From an uncultured Collinsella sp. (GTDB taxonomy: Bacteria; Actinomycetota; Coriobacteriia; Coriobacteriales; Coriobacteriaceae), in contig CAJLRE010000060.1 of NCBI GenBank assembly GCA_905208975.1, positions 1 to 9,877 on the forward strand: a stretch of 9,877 nucleotides of DNA, given 5' to 3'. This document shows positions 6,267 through 9,877 of this stretch, piece by piece. Position 1 is the stretch's first letter; each line of letters begins with the position of its first letter. Position numbers and translations under genes: made by a program. The notes beneath the pieces are model-generated. The model did no database searches and was not told where the DNA came from. It was given only the letters and a program-made list of their open reading frames with translations.

Positions 6267-7013
6267 CTAGAACAGGAAGCCGATGGCGATGAGGGCGATG
6301 CTGACGATGAGCACGGCGATGTCCAGGCCCTTGATGGGGTAGCGCTTGTACGAGCTGGCGCGTGTACGCAGATAGAAGCCGCGCTGTTCTGCCGCCAAGG
6401 CTGTGGCATCGGTCTTGCCCACGCTCGAGATGAGCAGTGGCACGCACAGTGGCAGCATGAGCTTAAGCTTCTTGATGGGGTTCTTGGTGTCGTACTCGAC
6501 GCCGCGTGCGGTCTGCGCTTCCATGATGGCGTTCATCTCCTGACCAAACACCGGCACAAAGCGTAGCGCCGTGGTAAAGGTGAAGGCATAGCGATACGGC
6601 ACGTGCAGCACCTCGACGCAGGCGTTGGCAAGGTCGTTGAGCTTGGTCACCATGAGCATGAGGATGAGTGGTAACGCCACACCCAGCAGGCGCAGGCAGG
6701 CCTTCGATCCTGTGATGAGGCCCGTGTCGGTGATAAAGCCCCACACCACGTTGCCATCGCGCATAAAGGCCAGCTGGAGCACCAGCATGATAAGCGCGAG
6801 CGGAATCAGCAACTTGAGTAGCGAGAACAGACGGTTGACGACGCCGGCATAGGCACCCAGTACAAGGGTGAGTGCCAAAAAGCCCAGCAGCGCCACGTAG
6901 GTGTCGGACAAGAAGATGCCGACGATGATGGCGGCGGCGAGGCCCAGTTTGACGACGGGGTTCAGGCGATGCAGCAGCGTATCGCCCGGCATGTAGTCGA
7001 TGACGTTAACCAC
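6267..7013 (-). CDS. ecfT: ECF transporter transmembrane component (EcfT/CbiQ family)
   Basis: The protein has 248 residues from the GTG at 7013, which has AGGAGA (7028-7023) nine bases upstream. This start overlaps the ATPase stop by 8 nt. An ATG at 7046 would add 11 residues and has only GAGGT upstream; the GTG leaves the usual short lead before the conserved YMPGDTLLHRLNPVVKL. About five hydrophobic segments are visible (22-36, 39-58, 63-83, 108-123, 230-247). The two ATPase-coupling motifs are present, ARG at 169-171 (EAQTARGVEY) and QRG at 210-212 (AEQRGFYLR). In ECF importers this subunit links the ATPases to the substrate-binding S component. It is the last gene of the operon, right after the ATPase, so coupled translation is likely. 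Confidence 0.9.
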   Translation of the reverse strand: MVNVIDYMPGDTLLHRLNPVVKLGLAAAIIVGIFLSDTYVALLGFLALTLVLGAYAGVVNRLFSLLKLLIPLALIMLVLQLAFMRDGNVVWGFITDTGLITGSKACLRLLGVALPLILMLMVTKLNDLANACVEVLHVPYRYAFTFTTALRFVPVFGQEMNAIMEAQTARGVEYDTKNPIKKLKLMLPLCVPLLISSVGKTDATALAAEQRGFYLRTRASSYKRYPIKGLDIAVLIVSIALIAIGFLF

Positions 7014-8757
7014 GGTGGACCATCTCCTTGGTAATTCGAACGACATCGGTGACCTCGCTCACCTGCGCAAAAGCGGGCGAGACGGAAGATGCCAGACGGC
7101 GCGAGAGTTCAATAACCTGGGGAGGCTCCACGTAGGCACGCCGCATGAGATCGATGTTCGAGAATAGCTCGTGCATGCGGCCGCGGTCGAGGATGCGACC
7201 GTCGGCCATTACCACAATGCGCTCGGCAAAATCCGAAACGACTTCCATATCGTGGCAGACCATGATAACGGCGCAACCGCGCTCGGCCATGGTGCGCACC
7301 GTTTCCATGACGGTCATGCACTCGCGGTAATCAAGGCCGCTCGTGGGCTCGTCGAGCACGACGATCTTGGGCTCTACGACCACGACAGAGGCGAGTGCCA
7401 CCATCTGGCGCTGACCGCGCGAAAGCGAGAAAGGTGCCTCATCGGCAGGCAGGCCAAAGCGGTCGATGACGAGCTGGGCGCGACGTAGAGCCTCGGCGCG
7501 GTCCATGCCGCCAAGCTCCAAGCCAAAGGCGACCTCGTCGAGCACGGTGTCCTTGCAGATCTGACGGTCAGGGTTTTGGAAGAGGGTTGCGACTTCGCGG
7601 GCGATACGGCTCGTGGGAACGGCTGCGGTATCCAGTCCCGTGACGCGCACGCTGCCTGAGGCGGGCTTAAGCAGGCCTGTGAGCAGCTTGGTGAGCGTGG
7701 TCTTGCCGGCACCGTTTTGGCCGACGATGCCCACGAGCTCGCCGGGACAGAGGGTTAGGTTGAGGTCGTGGACGGCGGCGCCGCCATTGGGATAGGCAAA
7801 CTCAACATGGTCGAAGGTGAGCACGGGCTCGGCGTCCTTGGCGTGCGGGCGCAACGACGGTGCGTGCGGTGAGCCGGCGGGTGCCTGAATGTCGCTGCTT
7901 GCGTGTGCGGGGTCGACGATGCCCGAAATCAGGCGCTCGGCCTCATCGACATCCAAGCAAGGGGTACCGCTTACCAGGCCATCGGCCTGGAGGCTATTGA
8001 AGATACGCGTGACGCGAGGGCAGTCGACGCCGATGGCACGGAGCTCGTCGGTATGCGCGAAGACCTCGTGTGGCTCGCCCTGAAGCGCGATTTCGCCCTG
8101 GTTGAGCACGAGCACGCGGTTGCAGTACTCCGAGAGCAGGGCGACCTTTTGCTCAACGACGACGATGGTGATTCCAAGCGCGCGGTTTGCCTCACGTAGC
8201 GTCTCGAAGACCAACGTGGAGCTGGCGGGGTCGAGTGCCGCGGTGGGCTCGTCGAGAACCAAGACGCGCGGACGCATAGCGAGGATGGCAGCGATGGCTA
8301 CCTTTTGCTTCTGTCCGCCCGAGAGGGTGGCGATCTCGCGGTCGCGCAGGTCGCTGATGCCGACGGTCTCGAGGGTTTCGGTGACGCGCTGCTCAATCTG
8401 GTCGTGCGGCACGCCAAAGTTCTCGAGGCCAAAGAGCATCTCATCCTCAACCACGGAGGCGACCATCTGCGTGTCGATGTCTTGCAGCACGCTGCCGACG
8501 ATCTGCGATACGTCGGTGAGCGAGACCTCGCAGGTGTCGTGGCCGTCAACCATGACGGACCCAAAGAACGTGCCGGTGTAGTGGTGGGGCACGGCGCCCG
8601 ACAGGCAGGCGGAAAGCGTGGACTTGCCGGCGCCCGAGGGCCCGATGATGCCGATGAAATCTCCCTTGTTCACGCTGAGCGAGATGTGGCTAAGCGCCTG
8701 CTCGGTCTGCGTGCCATAGGAGAACGAGACATCGTCGACGTTGATGATCGTTTCCAT
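7006..8757 (-). CDS. ECF transporter ATPase with two fused nucleotide-binding domains
   Basis: This 583-residue protein holds two ABC domains in one chain. Domain 1 (about 1-240) has Walker A GPSGAGKST (39-47), Q-loop Q92, signature LSGGQ (145-149) and Walker B VLVLDEPTAALD (165-176). At the H-loop position, however, it reads VEQ, with Q203 in place of histidine. A hydrophilic linker follows (about 280-310). Domain 2 has GQNGAGKTT (346-354), FQNPDRQ with Q394, an LSRGQ signature (445-449), Walker B IVVLDEPTSGLD and H502 in CHDME. The pattern fits fused EcfA1/A2-type ATPases. Because an ABC site uses Walker A and the H-loop of one domain with the signature of the other, one of the two sites may be degenerate. 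The ATG has AAAGGT four bases upstream. It lies between the S and T genes and energises the importer. Confidence 0.93.
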   Translation of the reverse strand: METIINVDDVSFSYGTQTEQALSHISLSVNKGDFIGIIGPSGAGKSTLSACLSGAVPHHYTGTFFGSVMVDGHDTCEVSLTDVSQIVGSVLQDIDTQMVASVVEDEMLFGLENFGVPHDQIEQRVTETLETVGISDLRDREIATLSGGQKQKVAIAAILAMRPRVLVLDEPTAALDPASSTLVFETLREANRALGITIVVVEQKVALLSEYCNRVLVLNQGEIALQGEPHEVFAHTDELRAIGVDCPRVTRIFNSLQADGLVSGTPCLDVDEAERLISGIVDPAHASSDIQAPAGSPHAPSLRPHAKDAEPVLTFDHVEFAYPNGGAAVHDLNLTLCPGELVGIVGQNGAGKTTLTKLLTGLLKPASGSVRVTGLDTAAVPTSRIAREVATLFQNPDRQICKDTVLDEVAFGLELGGMDRAEALRRAQLVIDRFGLPADEAPFSLSRGQRQMVALASVVVVEPKIVVLDEPTSGLDYRECMTVMETVRTMAERGCAVIMVCHDMEVVSDFAERIVVMADGRILDRGRMHELFSNIDLMRRAYVEPPQVIELSRRLASSVSPAFAQVSEVTDVVRITKEMVHRG

Positions 8758-8775
8758 GGATACCTTTCATAGTCA

Positions 8776-8819
8776 TTGGGGACGTTCTTACATGACTAGT
8801 CGTTTAAGAACGTCCCCAA
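8776..8819. repeat. REP-like palindrome with GGGGACGTTC arms
   Basis: Perfect 15-bp arms, TTGGGGACGTTCTTA (8776-8790) and TAAGAACGTCCCCAA (8805-8819), flank a 14-nt centre that contains the palindrome GACTAGTC. The 10-mer CTAGTCGTTT occurs at 8796-8805 and again at 8823-8832. It sits 19 bp upstream of the ATPase start and near its SD. I recall GGGGACGTTC-type palindromes as dispersed repeats in Collinsella-like genomes. In RNA it would form a very stable hairpin. Confidence 0.65.
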
Positions 8820-8862
8820 AAGCTAGTCGTTTGGGATGGTCTTTGTTGGTGGAGTGCGGAGA

Positions 8863-8963
8863 CGGCTTTACGAGGGGCTCCAGGTTGGCGCGAAAGAGGA
8901 GCGAAGCGTACTTGGGTACGCGAGCGACGAATGAACGCCAAGATGGGGTGGCTCGTAAAGCCG
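8863..8963. repeat. Nested inverted-repeat element between the S and ATPase genes
   Basis: Three nested stems share one centre: CGGCTTTACGAG (8863-8874) with CTCGTAAAGCCG (8952-8963), TTGGCG (8885-8890) with CGCCAA (8936-8941), and GCGTAC (8906-8911) with GTACGC (8916-8921) around a TTGG loop. Together they form a 101-bp elongated hairpin that begins 7 bp after the stop codon of the S gene. No open frame here looks real. It could be a miniature mobile element, a REP/BIME-type repeat, or an mRNA 3'-end structure. Confidence 0.6.
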
Positions 8964-8969
8964 AGCGGG

Positions 8970-9542
8970 TTAATTGAGCCTAAGGGCCTTCTGGATGGGC
9001 AAGTAGAGGGCACCGACCAGAATGGCGTTAAAGACGGCGGTCATGGCGACGACGGGCAGCATAGCGGCGGCGAGCTCGCCCACCACACCGAGCATGGCCA
9101 TCTTGATGACCATGAAGATAACGCCGGAGACAAAGGTGGTCACGAACGTCGCGACGATGGCGACGGCAGGCTTAACCTGGCCGCCCTTGGCAGCAGCGTT
9201 GACGATGACGGCCATGAGCATGGCGGCGATGCCCTCGGCGGCAAAATCGACGAACGGCGAGGTGGTGGTGATCTGGATCACGGCAGCCGAGATGAGGCCA
9301 ATGACGAGCGCCTGACCGATGTTAGGGCGAACGACCAGGATGGTGAGGCAGAAGGCCGAGATGATGAACTCGGGGCTGATCATGCCGCCCGAGATGCCCG
9401 AGATTGCCTTGCCGACGGTAAAGTTGAGGATGAAGCCGGCGGCGAGCAGGATGGCGAGCAGGACGAGGGCGCGGACATCGAGTTTGCCGCGATCGGCGGT
9501 ATGGACGGTGCGGGGCTGGGTGGCGGTGGTGTTCTGAGACAT
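8970..9542 (-). CDS. trpP: ECF transporter S component, TrpP-like tryptophan uptake protein
   Basis: The protein has 190 residues from the ATG at 9542, with AAAGGA (9556-9551) eight bases upstream. A Thr/Gln-rich N-tail (1-22) precedes about six hydrophobic segments (24-44, 58-72, 77-93, 100-115, 125-147, 155-182). The pattern matches my memory of the TrpP family: LVLLAILLAAGFILNF, then GGMISPEFIISAFCLTILV, ITTTSPF, FVSGVIFM and MLPVVAMTAVFNAILVGALY. TrpP proteins are predicted high-affinity tryptophan-binding S components that work with an ECF energising module. Here the ATPase and T genes follow in the same direction after a 212-bp gap with two large palindromes. The leader upstream encodes a Trp-Trp-Trp peptide and a terminator, which independently supports tryptophan as substrate. 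Direct binding data are lacking, so the substrate stays a strong inference. Confidence 0.8.
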   Translation of the reverse strand: MSQNTTATQPRTVHTADRGKLDVRALVLLAILLAAGFILNFTVGKAISGISGGMISPEFIISAFCLTILVVRPNIGQALVIGLISAAVIQITTTSPFVDFAAEGIAAMLMAVIVNAAAKGGQVKPAVAIVATFVTTFVSGVIFMVIKMAMLGVVGELAAAMLPVVAMTAVFNAILVGALYLPIQKALRLN

Positions 9543-9619
9543 GGTGAAAATCCTTTCGGAAGGGGATTGCAAGAGAAAAGCGGAGGCGCGTGATGCGAAT
9601 GCGATCGGGCTCGAGATAG

Positions 9620-9650
9620 AAAAAGGCCCCCGGTCGAAACCGGAGGCCTT
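9620..9650 (-). terminator. Attenuator terminator upstream of trpP
   Basis: In the transcript, AAGGCCTCCGGT (9650-9639) pairs with ACCGGGGGCCTT (9634-9623), a 12-bp stem with one G-U pair around a UUCG tetraloop, followed by a U-run (from 9624 to 9620). It lies 78 bp before the trpP ATG and 37 bp after the leader-peptide stop codon. There is no full-size gene for it to end, so it is a conditional leader terminator. Confidence 0.9.
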
Positions 9651-9677
9651 CCAATCACCTAGAGCGCAAAAACAGGC

Positions 9678-9692
9678 GTGAGGGACTCACTG
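9678..9692 (-). promoter_or_regulatory. Small hairpin at the leader stop codon (pause-type)
   Basis: In the transcript GTGAG (9690-9686) pairs with CTCAC (9682-9678) around UCC. The leader stop codon TGA (9689-9687) is in the 5' arm. The run GCCTG-TTTTT follows, and an outer CAG/CTG pair can lengthen the stem past a CGC bulge. This could be a polymerase pause hairpin that synchronises ribosome and polymerase, or an early weak terminator. Confidence 0.5.
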
Positions 9693-9755
9693 TCGACCGA
9701 TCGTATTCGCATCACGCCACCACCAGTTGTTGAGAGACTTCATCGTGTTCTTCAT
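9687..9755 (-). CDS. Tryptophan leader peptide (three tandem Trp codons)
   Basis: This is a 22-codon frame: ATG at 9755, TGA at 9689-9687. The SD AAAGGAG (9770-9764) is eight bases upstream. The start is MKNTM, and residues 9-14 are NNWWWR, with the three TGG codons at 9725-9717; the frame ends GRQ. Three Trp codons in a row in such a short frame, with a good SD, just upstream of a hairpin and an intrinsic terminator, is the hallmark of ribosome-mediated attenuation as in trpL of enteric and corynebacterial trp operons. When charged tRNA-Trp is scarce the ribosome should stall at codons 11-13 and let transcription continue into trpP. A second in-frame ATG is at 9743. The peptide itself is unlikely to have another function. 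Confidence 0.9.
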   Translation of the reverse strand: MKNTMKSLNNWWWRDANTIGRQ

Positions 9756-9813
9756 GTTGGTGGCTCCTTTCGTGATGCCGTGGCGCGGTAGCACCTGATT
9801 GCTGTTGCGCTGC

Positions 9814-9822
9814 ACTATAGCA
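9814..9822 (-). promoter_or_regulatory. Probable extended -10 promoter of the trpP operon
   Basis: On the - strand TGCTATAGT (9822-9814) is a good extended -10. The -35 position 17 bp upstream reads TCCCCG, which is poor. Transcription would begin near 9807, about 50 nt before the leader-peptide ATG, a usual length for an attenuated leader. Confidence 0.55.
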
Positions 9823-9840
9823 CAGCGAAGTGTGTGCGGG

Positions 9841-9863
9841 GAAATCTTTTTTAAAAAGATTTC
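9841..9863. repeat. A/T-rich 11-1-11 palindrome upstream of the trpP promoter
   Basis: GAAATCTTTTT (9841-9851) and AAAAAGATTTC (9853-9863) are perfect reverse complements around one base. The element covers the area just upstream of the expected -35 of the leader promoter. It could be an operator, an UP-type element, or the terminator of a gene beyond the window. A second short stem CGGG-TTT-CCCG (9867-9877) is cut by the window end. Confidence 0.45.
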
Positions 9864-9877
9864 AGGCGGGTTTCCCG

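Larger units (their letters stand above)
9589..9779 (-). promoter_or_regulatory. Trp attenuator leader RNA with competing helices
   Basis: Within the leader transcript, segment B (9716-9697, leader codons just after the Trp codons) is complementary over 19 of 20 bases to segment C (9608-9589), which lies after the terminator and before the trpP SD. The first eight bases of B (CGTGATGC) also pair with segment A (GCATCACG, 9778-9771), just before the leader SD. CCACCA (9763-9758), between the leader SD and its ATG, can pair with the TGGTGG codons. The 3' end of B (CGGTCGA, 9699-9693) pairs with TCGACCG (9637-9631) in the loop and 3' arm of the terminator, a possible antiterminator. A ribosome at the Trp codons or at the stop would cover different parts of B. 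Pairings are read directly; dynamics are inferred. Confidence 0.65.

Noticed and set aside
7014..7046. ATG at 7046 as start of ecfT
   Set aside because: It is possible, with GAGGT upstream, but would overlap the ATPase by 41 bp and lengthen the N-terminus beyond the usual. The GTG at 7013 has a better SD (AGGAGA).
8863..8963. A structured small RNA or riboswitch between the S and ATPase genes
   Set aside because: The nested stems are real, but no promoter, U-run or known riboswitch core is visible, so it is listed as a repeat.
9543..9572. TTG start at 9572 for the S component
   Set aside because: It would add ten polar residues encoded across the SD of the ATG at 9542, which is well placed and gives the expected N-terminus.
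8931..9593. A 220-codon open frame on the + strand rich in Asp, Gly and His
   Set aside because: It is antisense to the S component and has the repetitive composition expected from reading membrane-protein DNA backwards. It has no SD and no domain.

Overview
The window looks like chromosome from a moderately GC-rich anaerobic actinobacterium of the Coriobacteriia, most likely Collinsella or a close relative. This rests on gene content (a kinase paired with a helix-turn-helix protein, a stand-alone ECF transporter, CwlO-like wall proteins), codon use and the style of intergenic palindromes. It is an inference from reading; no search was run. I see no rRNA, tRNA, CRISPR array, phage or transposase gene.

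Region 1 (1-2516, + strand) is a three-gene unit: a membrane-anchored FxLYD-domain protein, a small XRE-like helix-turn-helix protein, and a membrane-attached serine/threonine kinase homologue whose start overlaps the previous stop. The first gene's Shine-Dalgarno (SD) lies inside one arm of a perfect 14-bp inverted repeat. A strong GC stem at 2494-2516 closes the unit and is shared with the convergent gene.

Region 2 (2527-6238) is about the cell wall. A secreted CwlO-like coiled-coil protein with a C-terminal lysozyme-like domain reads leftward. A D-aspartate-ligase-like ATP-grasp enzyme and an aspartate/glutamate racemase read rightward, a pair that recalls the D-Asp cross-bridge genes of Enterococcus faecium. 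The roughly 390-bp divergent intergenic region holds several TTCAACTTGAA-like palindromes and an orphan intrinsic terminator.

Region 3 (6267-9877, - strand) is an ECF transporter operon in the order S component (TrpP-like), double-domain ATPase, T component. Its leader is the most interesting part of the window. It encodes a 22-codon peptide with three consecutive Trp codons and a good SD, followed by a small hairpin at the stop codon and an intrinsic terminator with a UUCG loop, all before the S gene. This is the architecture of ribosome-mediated tryptophan attenuation, and it independently supports tryptophan as the substrate. The leader also has a 20-nt near-perfect inverted repeat spanning the terminator, a third copy of part of that repeat before the leader SD, and a sequence matching 11 of 12 bases of the T-box core. 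Between the S and ATPase genes lie two large palindromic elements that may set the S to A/T expression ratio.
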